A DNA stretch of 64,000 nucleotides from Marinobacter sp. MDS2 (GCF_030718085.1 NZ_JAVAJF010000005.1:1-64000), one strand, 5' to 3'; shown: positions 52,510-63,928, counted from the first letter of the stretch. Notes: generated by a model not told the origin, from the letters alone. A program made the numbers and translations.

Positions 52510-54145
52510 GCCGATTCGCGCCACTTCGCCTAAAATCCCGGCCTACGTATTGGCGCTGGTCATGACGCTCATGCCCGGCCTCGCCGTGGCGGAATGGTCT
52601 GTTACTCAAGGCTCTGCGCCAGCGTCTTCCTATTCGGCTGAAACAATGCCGGAATGGATCTACACACTTCAAACGACGGATTCGCTGGCCAGCATTGCCG
52701 ACTCGTTACTGCAAAACGCCGGCGACGGCCACCGATTGCTAGCTCACAACGGACTACCGGGCAACACCAACCTCAAAGCAGGCCAATCACTCCGTATCCC
52801 GATTGCCTGGCTGAAACGCCAACCCGAACCTGCCAAGGTTTCCTCGGTGAGCGGCAACGTTCAGCACATCTCGGGCGCGGATGGGCGTAAAACAACTCTG
52901 ACCGAACGTTCTTTGATCCGAGTTGGTGACGAACTTTTGCTCGGTGCCGGTTCCGCCACTCTAACGTTGGCCGATGGCTCCGAAATACGGGTGTCGCCTA
53001 ACTCCCGCCTGATGTTCAACCGTCTCACTCAGTACGGCAAAACCGGCATGGTCGACACTCGGCTTCGGCTGCACAGAGGTGAAGTGCATTCCCGTGTCAA
53101 AACTCTTCAGGACAGCGGATCCCGGTTCGAGATCACAACGCCGTCAGCGGTCGTAGCCGTGCGTGGCACCGCGTTCACGTTGCAGGCCAGCAGCAACGGC
53201 AGCAGCATCCAGGTACAGCAGGGAACTGTCGATTTTGGTCGTCCCGGTAAATCACAACGCATTCCGGCGGGGTATGGCGCGAGCGTCTCTACGACAGGCC
53301 CTGAACAACTCCGCATCCGGCAATTGCCACCTGCGCCTGAGATTCATCCAGTGGAATCGGTGGTCAGCAAGCTACCAACGGAACTGTCCTGGCATCCTTC
53401 TGCTGCGTCCGCGCACAGAATTGACATCTTTGAAACGTCGTCGGGGGGCTGGGTACAAAGCCGAAGTGTTACCAGCAATCAGTTCCCCTTAGATCAACTC
53501 GACAACGGAGAGTATGAAGTGCATGTTGCCGCTTTGGATAGCCGCGGCATTGCCGGATTGCCCTCAGTTGTTCCTATCGAGGTGGAGTTGCAAGCCAAAA
53601 CGCCCAAGCTTATCAGCCCAGTGAACGACGCCAGTGTTGACGATGACATGCCGGAGTTTCGTTGGCAGCTGAATGGGGCAAACGAAGTAGCGCGCATTGA
53701 AATTTCACAAGACAACAGTTTCGAGAATCTGGTCACTACCAGTGAATGGGCACCGGAAAATCGGGCACTGCCCTCCCGAGCCTTAAGCCCGGGCACCTAT
53801 TTCTGGCGGGTAACCACCGAAGCGGGCGGAACGTCATTCGCCGCCTCAGAACCTCGAAAACTGACCATCAATGGCACACTGCCACCGGTTCGAATCATCA
53901 ACATCAATTATCTGGGCAGTCAGGTTCGGGTGTTTTGGGAGCAAGCAGATGCAGCCAAAAAGTATCGGTTGCAGCTCTCTGAGGAGCCGGGGTTCCAGAA
54001 CATCATCAAAGAAGCCGACGTGCCGGATACCGCCGCTTCGTTGCGGCTGATTCCCGGAAGACGCTATTTTGTACGCGTGAAAGCGGTCGCGGACGGCCCG
54101 ATAGCCAGCCGCTGGGGGCCGGGGCGCGAGCTTTATCTCGACTAA
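52502..54145 (+). CDS. Exported LysM-FecR domain protein
   Basis: A 547-residue periplasmic protein. A signal peptide covers 1-30 (VLALVMTLMPGLAVA). A LysM peptidoglycan-binding domain lies at about 51-102 (ending LKAGQSLRIP). A FecR-like beta domain lies at about 145-250 (ADGSEIRVSPNSRLMF, TTPSAVVAVRGTAF). Two fibronectin-III-like modules follow to the end. Such FecR proteins often partner CHASE2 signalling proteins; here it lies between a response regulator and a kinase, so it may convey a cell-wall signal. That role is inferred. Confidence 0.88.
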   Translation: MLEPIRATSPKIPAYVLALVMTLMPGLAVAEWSVTQGSAPASSYSAETMPEWIYTLQTTDSLASIADSLLQNAGDGHRLLAHNGLPGNTNLKAGQSLRIPIAWLKRQPEPAKVSSVSGNVQHISGADGRKTTLTERSLIRVGDELLLGAGSATLTLADGSEIRVSPNSRLMFNRLTQYGKTGMVDTRLRLHRGEVHSRVKTLQDSGSRFEITTPSAVVAVRGTAFTLQASSNGSSIQVQQGTVDFGRPGKSQRIPAGYGASVSTTGPEQLRIRQLPPAPEIHPVESVVSKLPTELSWHPSAASAHRIDIFETSSGGWVQSRSVTSNQFPLDQLDNGEYEVHVAALDSRGIAGLPSVVPIEVELQAKTPKLISPVNDASVDDDMPEFRWQLNGANEVARIEISQDNSFENLVTTSEWAPENRALPSRALSPGTYFWRVTTEAGGTSFAASEPRKLTINGTLPPVRIININYLGSQVRVFWEQADAAKKYRLQLSEEPGFQNIIKEADVPDTAASLRLIPGRRYFVRVKAVADGPIASRWGPGRELYLD

Positions 54146-54177
54146 TAACCTACTGAACCACCAATAGCATAAGGCCC

Positions 54178-56061
54178 ATGACCAAGGACTGGCTTACCAT
54201 CAAAAACGCGCCGTTGGCTTTGGGCCTTCTGCTTTTACTGAGTCTGTTTCTTTTCCAGAGCGAAGAGCTACCCGACCGCCTAGAGCACTGGCTTTACGAT
54301 CAGGCAATCGCGTCGTGGCCCGCAGCCGTAAGCGACCAAGTTGCAACGATTGCCCCTGACCATTGGGCTGCTTTCATCCCTAGCGTTGCGGTATTGGTGG
54401 TGCTGGCCTCGCTGCTGCCACGCCTAACCCCGACTTATATTCTGATTGCGTGTCTGACCACGATTGGCCTGAGCATTTCCGGCTACCTGCTTGTGCTGAT
54501 TTACCTGCAGATACAATTGCCCGTCATAAACGCTTTACTGCTAACCGTCATTGCAATACCCATAGCTATCGGATTTCGGCTGGCTATGACAAACCGCTTT
54601 CTGAATGCACATCTCGACGATATGGCCAGCGCACCCAGCTTGTCTCTGCCACAACCGGCCAAACGGCAACCGGCTCAGCTTCTGGAGCATTTTCAAGCAC
54701 TTCTGGAACCGGAAGGATGGCTGCTCTCGGAAAACGGGGAACTGCTGCAAATTCATGGCATGACCATGGCGCAATCCCCCCATTTACCCGAAACTGGCCA
54801 GTGGGTTCATCAACTGAACCAAAGCTGGGTGAAACTCGAACGGGGTAGTTCAACCTATGTACTAGGGCTGACTCTGAGAAATGACCTGAGCCGGGAGGTG
54901 ACCCAACAATATCTACGCCGTCTCGAACTAGAGGCCGATACAATCACCGGTTCCAACCAATATTCCGCTCAGGCGTTCTCACCTCGCTTAGAAAAAATTC
55001 AGCCGGCAAACAAACGGCTTAGTCAGATGCAGTCGTTCATTGAGCACAGCTTCGAACACATGCCAGACGGCATTATTGTGACCGATGAGCTGGCAGTGGT
55101 CCGGTTTGCCAACCGCCACATTGAAGACTGGTTCCGTGAACCGATGCCCAGCCTCAGCGGCATGCCGTTGATCAAACTACTGCAAGGCCATGACCCGAAA
55201 GAGAACCCACCCTGGCACGAAGTCGTCTCGGAAACCCTGACCCTGAACGAAAGCCGGAAGGTAAATTTAAAAGTACACGGCAGAGACTTTATCCTTCATT
55301 TGGCCCCGGTCACCCTGCCCGGAGACAGCCAGTCGGGCATTATTGCCAATCTCGCTGACATCTCGGAACTCCGGGAACAACAACGCCAGCACCGCCAGGT
55401 GATCGATTTTATATCCCATGACGTGCGTTCACCGCTGGTGTCTCAACTGGCGCTGATTGAGCAACTGAAACGGGACCCCTCGAACATCAACGAGCACCAG
55501 ATCGAACAACTGGGCAAACTGGCACGACGCAGCTATTCGCTGGCGGAGGAGTTCGTCAACCTGGCCCGCGCCGAACAGCTGTCAGAAACCCGGTTTTACG
55601 ATTGCGACCTGCTGGCCATTGTCGAAAACGCACGAGACAGCGTGATTGAACAGGCTCATGAGAAGCATATTCGACTGGAATTGAATGACACCGATGACCT
55701 GTGGTTACAAGGAAATGCGGAGCTGCTGGAGCGGGCTGTCATTAACCTGCTAACCAACGCTATTCAGTACAGCCCGCCGAACACCACGATCACCATCCAG
55801 GTATACCAGGCTGGCCACATTGCCGGGCTTGCGATTGCCGATGAAGGCTCAGGGATTGATGAAAGCGAACTACCCTATCTGTTCGACCGTTACCATCGTC
55901 AGCGCCATAACGAAATTGCCGGCAACCACGGGACAGGGCTAGGCTTGGCTTTTGTAAAAACCGTCGTGGAAAAACACAAAGGAAAGATTTACGTCGATTC
56001 GCTGCCGGGTGAAGGTACCACCTTCACCCTAAAGCTACCGATTGCTGACCCGATGGGGTAA
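54178..56061 (+). CDS. Histidine kinase with CHASE2-like membrane topology but reduced sensor
   Basis: A 627-residue sensor kinase. One N-terminal membrane helix (about 10-27) is followed by only about 35 periplasmic residues, then three closely spaced helices (about 62-135), the topology of CHASE2 proteins. LEHWLYDQ after helix 1 resembles the start of a CHASE2 domain. A PAS domain (about 285-395) precedes the kinase core: H-box FISHDVRSP with His414, N-box NLLTNAIQYSP, G1 DEGSGID and G2 GTGLGLAF. It follows the FecR-like gene by 32 bases and should phosphorylate the regulator at 51781. Confidence 0.9.
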   Translation: MTKDWLTIKNAPLALGLLLLLSLFLFQSEELPDRLEHWLYDQAIASWPAAVSDQVATIAPDHWAAFIPSVAVLVVLASLLPRLTPTYILIACLTTIGLSISGYLLVLIYLQIQLPVINALLLTVIAIPIAIGFRLAMTNRFLNAHLDDMASAPSLSLPQPAKRQPAQLLEHFQALLEPEGWLLSENGELLQIHGMTMAQSPHLPETGQWVHQLNQSWVKLERGSSTYVLGLTLRNDLSREVTQQYLRRLELEADTITGSNQYSAQAFSPRLEKIQPANKRLSQMQSFIEHSFEHMPDGIIVTDELAVVRFANRHIEDWFREPMPSLSGMPLIKLLQGHDPKENPPWHEVVSETLTLNESRKVNLKVHGRDFILHLAPVTLPGDSQSGIIANLADISELREQQRQHRQVIDFISHDVRSPLVSQLALIEQLKRDPSNINEHQIEQLGKLARRSYSLAEEFVNLARAEQLSETRFYDCDLLAIVENARDSVIEQAHEKHIRLELNDTDDLWLQGNAELLERAVINLLTNAIQYSPPNTTITIQVYQAGHIAGLAIADEGSGIDESELPYLFDRYHRQRHNEIAGNHGTGLGLAFVKTVVEKHKGKIYVDSLPGEGTTFTLKLPIADPMG

Positions 56062-56077
56062 CGGATCAAGCGGGGTA

Positions 56078-56566
56078 TCAAGACTGGATGGTTTTACTCA
56101 CCGGCTCTGAAGGCTCGCTGATCAGCCCTTGCTTATCCTGCACCTGAATCGTGAAATACCAAGTACCGGTATCGAGATTCTCTACGGTGTGGGACATCTC
56201 CGGATAGGACTCCGCCTCCTCCAGCACAATTTCCTCGTCAAGATTATCGAGGTCCTGACCGTAGCGGATCACGTACTTATCCAGCTCGCCCATGGCAATT
56301 CCATCGCCGTTGACGCGGGTAGACGGAGCAGCCCAGCTCAACACCGCCGAACGTGGCTCTTCGGACGATTCGGTTTCGGCTGTCTCGCCTGTATCTGCTG
56401 ACGAGCCCTTCCCGGGATCTGCAGACACAGAACCGTTTGTTGACGTTGAATTGGAAGCGGCAGCGTCCGAATCGCCTGAACCGCCGCCACACCCTGCCAG
56501 CAACAATCCCAGCGTAAACGCGGCAATCCATGCCTTTGACATTCTAATGACGCGCTTATTAAACAT
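56078..56566 (-). CDS. Putative lipoprotein with fibronectin-III-like domain
   Basis: A 162-residue protein with a lipoprotein signal (FTLGLLLAGC, cysteine about 26), a low-complexity Ser/Gly/Asp linker (about 27-72), then a single beta-sandwich module (AVLSWAAPSTRVNGDG...YVIRYGQ, GTWYFTIQVQD). The domain resembles fibronectin III modules and those in the nearby FecR protein. It converges with the kinase gene. The start could also be the internal ATG at 56542; neither has a clear ribosome-binding site. Confidence 0.75.
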   Translation of the reverse strand: MFNKRVIRMSKAWIAAFTLGLLLAGCGGGSGDSDAAASNSTSTNGSVSADPGKGSSADTGETAETESSEEPRSAVLSWAAPSTRVNGDGIAMGELDKYVIRYGQDLDNLDEEIVLEEAESYPEMSHTVENLDTGTWYFTIQVQDKQGLISEPSEPVSKTIQS

Positions 56567-56700
56567 TCTGCACCAGTTTTTCGTCGAATTTGTGAAATTC
56601 TATAAAATCGACGGAGTAACGAGTACAGAGAAACGTCGGTCTTTTTGTTGCTAATTCGTCAAGTTTTGGTCAGTTTGGTTACATTCCAATCGCATAACGT

Positions 56701-58239
<1,539 letters not shown>

Positions 58240-60867
58240 CTATTTGCGGGCCTGAATATCCACCGGCGGTACGCCAAGATCCTGCCACTTCTCGGGATGA
58301 CAGGTGAACAGAAGCAGCTGATGCCGTGTGGCGGCATCGAACAGAATGCGCTTCATGTCGTCCAGCCGCTCTTCATCGCTGTGGACGAGCGTGTCATCCA
58401 GAATGATCAAGGTTGGGCGGCCGGCTTCACGCAGCAAATCCGCGTAGGCCAAACGGCTGATCAAGCCCATTTGCTCCCGGGCACCAAAGCTCAACTCTGT
58501 CACCTGACCAAGTTCCGCTCCCCGTGTGAATGTTCCGGGGCGCAGATGCTCATCCACTTCCAGAGTGGCTTGGGGAAACAACACCGACAGATAGTGATCA
58601 AGATGCTTTTGCAACGGTGCTTGCAGTCTTCGGGTCAACGCTTGTCGCTTCTCGGTCAGCAAGGTCAGCAACAAATCCAGCGCCCGCGCACGGCGGTGCA
58701 ACTCCTGATAACGGCGATAGCACCGCTCAAGCTCTGCCTCTTGATCATTGAGCTGTTCTTCCAACCCTTCCGCGCCCCAAGCTTCCAATCGGACTTTAAT
58801 ATCACGAAGCTCGCGTCCGCGCGCCTCATGGGTCTGGCGGAGGTTGGCAATGGTGCGCTGATAACGCTCTATGTCTTGTTTGAGTATATCCGGGCGGGCG
58901 TTCAGAATTTCTCGTGAACGGCGCTCTATGCTTTCTTCCAGCGCTTTAGCTTTGCGCCCAAGGCCAAGCAGTTCGTCGGCAATTTGCTTCAGTTGCTGCT
59001 GGCGCTCTGGGCTTTGCTCTTCATCGGCTAACCGTTGCCACTCGGCTTGCGCGGTGTCTCGGGCCTGCTGAACCGACATCATTGCGCTGCGATGCTTCTG
59101 ATCTTGCGCTTCCGCGGCGGTGAGAGCAGCCGCTGCTCGCTCAAACGCTGCGTCCGCCGCGACCAACTCGAGCACCTCTATAGAGGCGTCTGGCTTGGGC
59201 GTAGCCGACAATTGCTCCGTGGCACTTTCCAGCTCTCGTTGCGCTTCTCGCTGCTCGATCACCAGCGGATCAATGCCCGCTGGAGCGACCGATTTGAGCA
59301 ACTCTTCAGCGTGTTGCTGCGCCCGCCCGGCCTTTTCGAAAGCCGACAACCGGTTCTCAGCTGACAGCACCGAATCAACACCCAACGTGCTCTGAAGCTC
59401 AGCCACAGTCTGCTGCAAGGTAGCGAGGTTTCGCCGGGTGCTGGCCAGCGATTCACCGCCCGGGGTAATTCCCAAAGTTCCCACCCCCGGAATGACAACA
59501 CTGGATTCTTCCAACAACTGCTGTTCGCCTTGGCCTTGCAGCGCGTCGCCGTTCAAGGCGACAGATCGTTCGGGCTCAAGGTTCCAACTAAAGCGAGTAG
59601 CAATCGCGTTTGAACGGATCGTCTCTTCGTTCAACTGACGCTCTGCGATTTTCAGGCGCTGCACCGCTGCCGCATCGATCCGGTTGTCTCGAACCTGCTG
59701 TCGCGCTTGTTCAACCTGCTTCTGATAGTCGCGGGCCTTGGTCAGGTTATCAGCCAGCTGCTGGACACGCTGCTCCAGACGCGTTGCGTCCTGCTCCAAC
59801 CGGGATCGGGCCTCATGCAGGCGGGCTTGTTTAACGTGCTGTTCGGCCGTTTCATAAGCGGCCTTGGCTTCGCGTAACCGCGCCGCATTGGCAGGCGCTT
59901 GCAATTCCAGCCGCTGAACATCGGCCTGTGCTTTATCCAAATCGACTTTGCGGGCCGCCAATTGCCGACTCAGGTTTTCTTGATACGCTTGGTTTTGCTC
60001 CAGCAAACGCCGGCTCTGCTGCAATTGTTCGAGCGTTGCTTTCTCTTGAGCCTGCGCCTGTTCCAACTGCTGAACTTGCTGATAACGCACCTGAGTTTCT
60101 TCCAGCTGCCGCTGCGCGTCTTCCCATGGGCGCTCGGCTTCTGTGCGCTCATACTCTTTAGTGAGTTTACCTAAGCGGTCTACCTGCTCCTGATACCTCT
60201 GAATGCGCGCTTTCAGCTCGCTGATCGTCTGCTCCGCTTCCAAGCGATCTTTATCCAGTTGCGCGTATTCGCCTCGAGGTTTTCCGGTTCCGGTCAGAAG
60301 CTGATTACGCTGAACCCGAACCGCCTCAATAACCTCATCACCACCAGAACTGGCCACTTCACCCACGAGCGAATTCAGGGCCGATTTCAGGTGGTCTCCA
60401 GCGTGCTCAACCGACTGTTCCAGATCCTGCCCGGTACCCTGCTCAACCCAGAGCAACCCCGGAATCCCCCAATGTTCGGCTTTACTGGCGCCGCGCTTGG
60501 GGTATTGATAACCCAACAGTTCCGCCAGCTTCTCTTCTGCATCGTCTTCGCTGAAGCTGCGAGTACCAATGGTCAGATCGCACCGCTTGCGCTGCAGAAA
60601 GCTTTTGGTCAATCGCCACGTTTCGCCTTGGTGCTCAAACTCCAGGGTCACCGTGGGAGCAGCCGCAGAATCGCCCCACGGGCGCAAATCATCCACCGCC
60701 GTTGATCGGTAACGTTCGAAGAAAGCAGCACGAATCGCTCGAACCAGCGTACTTTTACCCGATTCATTCGGGCCGTGTATCAGATTCAAACCGGGCTGCA
60801 GGTTATCCAGAACAAAAGGGTTCCGGAATTGACGCAGCTGCTCAACACGCAGGTTTTGCAGTTTCAT
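58240..60867 (-). CDS. YhaN-like AAA ATPase (SbcC/Rad50-type, no zinc hook)
   Basis: An 875-residue SMC-like ATPase. Walker A is HGPNESGKST (31-40), extended coiled coils fill about 180-700, and the C-terminus has the signature SFGAREQM and Walker B LIILDDTL (820-827). The N-terminus (LRQFRNPFVLDNL) resembles YhaN. There is no CxxC zinc-hook motif, unlike SbcC or Rad50. Its ATG overlaps the stop of the upstream phosphoesterase gene by 4 bases, so the two probably form a nuclease complex acting on DNA ends. Confidence 0.86.
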   Translation of the reverse strand: MKLQNLRVEQLRQFRNPFVLDNLQPGLNLIHGPNESGKSTLVRAIRAAFFERYRSTAVDDLRPWGDSAAAPTVTLEFEHQGETWRLTKSFLQRKRCDLTIGTRSFSEDDAEEKLAELLGYQYPKRGASKAEHWGIPGLLWVEQGTGQDLEQSVEHAGDHLKSALNSLVGEVASSGGDEVIEAVRVQRNQLLTGTGKPRGEYAQLDKDRLEAEQTISELKARIQRYQEQVDRLGKLTKEYERTEAERPWEDAQRQLEETQVRYQQVQQLEQAQAQEKATLEQLQQSRRLLEQNQAYQENLSRQLAARKVDLDKAQADVQRLELQAPANAARLREAKAAYETAEQHVKQARLHEARSRLEQDATRLEQRVQQLADNLTKARDYQKQVEQARQQVRDNRIDAAAVQRLKIAERQLNEETIRSNAIATRFSWNLEPERSVALNGDALQGQGEQQLLEESSVVIPGVGTLGITPGGESLASTRRNLATLQQTVAELQSTLGVDSVLSAENRLSAFEKAGRAQQHAEELLKSVAPAGIDPLVIEQREAQRELESATEQLSATPKPDASIEVLELVAADAAFERAAAALTAAEAQDQKHRSAMMSVQQARDTAQAEWQRLADEEQSPERQQQLKQIADELLGLGRKAKALEESIERRSREILNARPDILKQDIERYQRTIANLRQTHEARGRELRDIKVRLEAWGAEGLEEQLNDQEAELERCYRRYQELHRRARALDLLLTLLTEKRQALTRRLQAPLQKHLDHYLSVLFPQATLEVDEHLRPGTFTRGAELGQVTELSFGAREQMGLISRLAYADLLREAGRPTLIILDDTLVHSDEERLDDMKRILFDAATRHQLLLFTCHPEKWQDLGVPPVDIQARK

Positions 60868-61985
60868 TGGCCCGCCTCCTGCTCTCTGTCTTTCAGCAAG
60901 CCGGCAAGAATCGCCAGGGCAGCCCGCGCTTCTTCACTTTGCTGCTCCGGCTGTTGCAGCCGAAGCTCTCCAATCACCTCACCGACATAACCATCTGCAT
61001 GCAATGCAGCGATATCATCTTCAGTAGGTTCAAGCTGGAGGTTACTGCGGTCACATTGAATGCTGCGAAACCGGGCTTCGGCCACCGAGAGCGCATCCAG
61101 GAGCCGATCTTCGCCGGCCAAGGTGATCGCGCCGTCAAGGCGAAGATCCACCACCGATGCATCCGGCAAAGCTTCCAGCCGCTTGAGAAGCTCCTCAAGA
61201 TCAGATTCCACCGTCAGAGTTTCCCGCCACTGGTGCCATTGGTATTGGCCGGTCGCCACCCGAGTGACGAAAGGAGTGGCACCGGGGGTGGCAATTTCAA
61301 CAATGAGAGCGTTACCGGCATCGTTATTCCGGAACCGCTCAGCTTCGTGCGTGCCGGAGTACCAGGTACGCTCGTTGACTTGCTTGGTGCCGTGCCAGTC
61401 ACCCAAGGCGAGGTAGTCCAGCCGACTCGTATCCGCGCGATCGGGCGCAATCGGATTGGTAGCGTCAATGTCTTCGGACAGCAGGCCTTGCACACTGCCA
61501 TGAGCCAAACCAATCCGGAGCAAATCGTCCGGGGTTTCGTAATGAGAGAAGGGTTCGGTAAGGTCGCCATAGGTGTGGCGCTGGGTAAGAGGCGCACACA
61601 GTATCGCCAATCCTTGAGATTCCAGGGCGACAACGCCGGGCTCCAGCGCCAGATGCACGTTATCTGGCACCGCACCCAAACGCCGGGCCCGGGTCCACAC
61701 GCTTTCCGCGAGCGCGGCGTCGTGATTACCGGGCAACATCACCCAAGGGCCAGTAAAGCCTTTGGTGGCATTAAACACACGGCGAATGGTGCGGTCAGAC
61801 ACCGTTTGCGCATCAAAGACATCTCCGGCCACCAACACGGCATCGCACTGATGCTCATTGGCCAGCCGGGCAAGTTTTTCAATCCCCGCAAAGCGGGCTT
61901 CGACCAGCGCCGCTCCGTCTTCGATTTCAAACCGGCTGTAGGACCGCCCCATCTGCCAGTCCGCAGTGTGCAAAAACCTCGGCAT
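60864..61985 (-). CDS. YhaO-like DNA repair metallophosphoesterase (SbcD/Mre11-type)
   Basis: A 373-residue calcineurin-like phosphoesterase with dimetal motifs HTADWQMG, VAGDVFD, LPGNHD and GLAHGSVQG, then GDWHGT. This is the nuclease partner of the ATPase that follows, by analogy with SbcD-SbcC and YhaO-YhaN. The start at 61985 (MPRFLHTAD) is set by GAAGG five bases upstream; the frame is open to 62012. A 37-base gap separates it from the shikimate-kinase-family gene upstream. Confidence 0.9.
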   Translation of the reverse strand: MPRFLHTADWQMGRSYSRFEIEDGAALVEARFAGIEKLARLANEHQCDAVLVAGDVFDAQTVSDRTIRRVFNATKGFTGPWVMLPGNHDAALAESVWTRARRLGAVPDNVHLALEPGVVALESQGLAILCAPLTQRHTYGDLTEPFSHYETPDDLLRIGLAHGSVQGLLSEDIDATNPIAPDRADTSRLDYLALGDWHGTKQVNERTWYSGTHEAERFRNNDAGNALIVEIATPGATPFVTRVATGQYQWHQWRETLTVESDLEELLKRLEALPDASVVDLRLDGAITLAGEDRLLDALSVAEARFRSIQCDRSNLQLEPTEDDIAALHADGYVGEVIGELRLQQPEQQSEEARAALAILAGLLKDREQEAGQ

Positions 61986-62022
61986 AACACCTTCCTTAGA
62001 GACGTCCGACAATCTATGCGTT

Positions 62023-62532
62023 TCAGGCTCCGAGCCCTGTGATGACAGCCTCGCAAACCTGATCCTGATTCATCTCCTCACCCTGGATCGTAAGGTCGGC
62101 ATACTGCGTGTACAGCGCAAAGCGCTCATCAAACAGATCCGACAACGATTGGTCTGGGCGCCGGGAAATACCCCGAAGGCTGTAATCGCCAATGCGCTCG
62201 ACGACACACTCCAGAGGTATATCCAGAAACACCACCGTACCATTGGTTTTGAGGTGTTTCATCGCCGCTTCACTGTAAACCGCACTGCCGCCGGTACTGA
62301 TGACCTGCCCTTGAACATCGAGCCCTAGCAATACCTGCTCTTCGATATGACGCAGGGCTACGTAGCCATCCTGATCAACAATTTCCTGCAGAGTGCGCCC
62401 CGCCTCTTGCTGAATCAGCAGGTCGGTATCAACAAAGCCGAGCCCAAGGCGCTTGGCAACCAATACGCCAACGGTACTCTTGCCGCTGCCCGGCATGCCG
62501 ATAAACACAAGATTTCTTGTATCAGCCACCAT
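62023..62532 (-). CDS. Shikimate kinase family protein
   Basis: A 169-residue P-loop kinase with Walker A GMPGSGKST (about 12-20), DTD in the substrate region, GYVALRHIEEQV, and the lid and end pattern RRPDQSLSDLFDERFALY. These follow AroK/AroL, which phosphorylate shikimate, but GGSAVYSE replaces the usual GGGAV. aroB, the usual neighbour of aroK, is absent, so this may be a paralogue with another substrate. ATG 62532 overlaps the sstT stop (TGATG), implying coupling; a GTG at 62535 is an alternative. Confidence 0.85.
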   Translation of the reverse strand: MVADTRNLVFIGMPGSGKSTVGVLVAKRLGLGFVDTDLLIQQEAGRTLQEIVDQDGYVALRHIEEQVLLGLDVQGQVISTGGSAVYSEAAMKHLKTNGTVVFLDIPLECVVERIGDYSLRGISRRPDQSLSDLFDERFALYTQYADLTIQGEEMNQDQVCEAVITGLGA

Positions 62533-63755
62533 CACTTGCCTTTTGCTTCAGCAGCGCGGCTGGCAGTCGCGGTAAACAGCACGTCAGTTGATGAGTTCAG
62601 CGCCGTTTCCGTGGAGTCTTGCACCACGCTGATCACAAAACCAATCGCCACCGCTTGCATGGCCACTTCCGTTGGAATGCCGAACAGGCTGGTCGCCAAT
62701 GGAATCAACAGTAACGAACCGCCGGCCACACCCGATACACCACAAGCCGCCAGCGCCGACACCACACACAACAACAATGCCGTCGGGAAATCCACGGGGA
62801 TGCCCAGAGTGTTTACCACCGCCAATGTAATCACGGAGATGGTAATCGCTGCGCCCGCCATGTTGATGGTCGCACCCAGAGGAATTGAGATTGCGTAGGT
62901 ATCTGCGTCCAGCTTCAGGCGCTCACTGAGTTCCAGATTAACCGGGATGTTTGCCGCAGAGCTACGGGTGAAGAACGCGGTGATGGCACTGCCACGCAGG
63001 CAAGCAAACACCAGTGGATACGGGTTCTGACGCAACTTGAGAAATACGATCAACGGGTTGGTCACCAGCGCCACAAACAACATACAGCCAACGATCACCG
63101 AGAGCAGCTGACCAAAGCCCAACAGCGCGCCAATGCCAGCGGTGGCAAGAGTATTCGCCACAAGGCCAAAAATACCGAGCGGCGCCAGACTAATGATCAT
63201 ACGCACAACGCCAGAGACAGCCTCTGACATATCACTGAGCACATTACGGGTCGCTTCGCTGGAGTGACGCAGCATCAAACCCAGAGCAATTGCCCAGGAA
63301 AGGATGGCAATGAAGTTGGCATCCATCAGCGCCGTTACCGGGTTGGTAACCGCACTCAGAACGAGGTTGTGCAATATTTCAACAATGCTGCCCGGGGGAT
63401 TTCCGCTAACTTCCGGGATATCGAGGACCAGTTCCGTCGGAAACGCAAAGCTGGCACCTACCGCCACCAGTGCTGCGACCAGAGTGCCTATCCCGTAAAG
63501 GATAATCACATCCTGAATGTTTGTGGGCTGGCCTTTCTGGTGCCCTGAAATAGCCGTCATCACCAATACAAAAACCAATATCGGTGCGACTGCCTTCAAG
63601 GCTTTAATGAATAGCTGGCCAAGCAATGAGAAGGACTGAGCCATTTCGGGCAGGAAAATCGCCAGAATCACGCCAGCAACAATACCGATGGCTATCTGGG
63701 TTATCAGGCCCAGCTGGAGAACCGGGCGAAACATACTGTAAAGCCGAGCGGACAT
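62532..63755 (-). CDS. sstT: Serine/threonine:sodium symporter SstT
   Basis: A 407-residue dicarboxylate/amino acid:cation symporter family protein. Eight or so hydrophobic segments and two hairpin-loop motifs are visible: [18 protein letters not shown] (serine-rich first loop), [10 protein letters not shown], and the second loop near [14 protein letters not shown]. The ending [16 protein letters not shown] is typical of SstT. It imports serine and threonine with sodium. I chose ATG 63755 with AGGAG six bases upstream; an open frame extends to 63827. Confidence 0.95.
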   Translation of the reverse strand: MSARLYSMFRPVLQLGLITQIAIGIVAGVILAIFLPEMAQSFSLLGQLFIKALKAVAPILVFVLVMTAISGHQKGQPTNIQDVIILYGIGTLVAALVAVGASFAFPTELVLDIPEVSGNPPGSIVEILHNLVLSAVTNPVTALMDANFIAILSWAIALGLMLRHSSEATRNVLSDMSEAVSGVVRMIISLAPLGIFGLVANTLATAGIGALLGFGQLLSVIVGCMLFVALVTNPLIVFLKLRQNPYPLVFACLRGSAITAFFTRSSAANIPVNLELSERLKLDADTYAISIPLGATINMAGAAITISVITLAVVNTLGIPVDFPTALLLCVVSALAACGVSGVAGGSLLLIPLATSLFGIPTEVAMQAVAIGFVISVVQDSTETALNSSTDVLFTATASRAAEAKGK

Positions 63756-63834
63756 AAAAAGCTCCTGTTGAGTGTTCGAAAACGGGCGCACTCCCCGGCA
63801 CTCATGCGCCACCGGAACAACTGTCACCCAGAAA

Positions 63835-63873
63835 ACAAAAAGGCAGATCAGCCTGTTACTGATCTGCCCTTTT
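63835..63873 (-). terminator. Rho-independent terminator for a minus-strand gene beyond the right edge
   Basis: A 10-base stem (GGCAGATCAG at 63842-63851 with CTGATCTGCC at 63859-63868) is followed on the minus strand by a T-run (TTTTTGTTTT). It lies upstream of sstT, so it ends something transcribed leftward from outside the window. A T-rich tail (CTTTTAT) on the plus side makes it weakly bidirectional. Confidence 0.75.
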
Positions 63874-63928
63874 ATGTGATCGCGGGCGTTTCGCTTCTTT
63901 CAGAGTAAGAACGCGTACCCACGTCTGC

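Noticed and set aside
60702..62042. 446-codon open frame opposite the phosphoesterase gene
   Set aside because: Antisense shadow of a gene with all metallophosphoesterase motifs intact.
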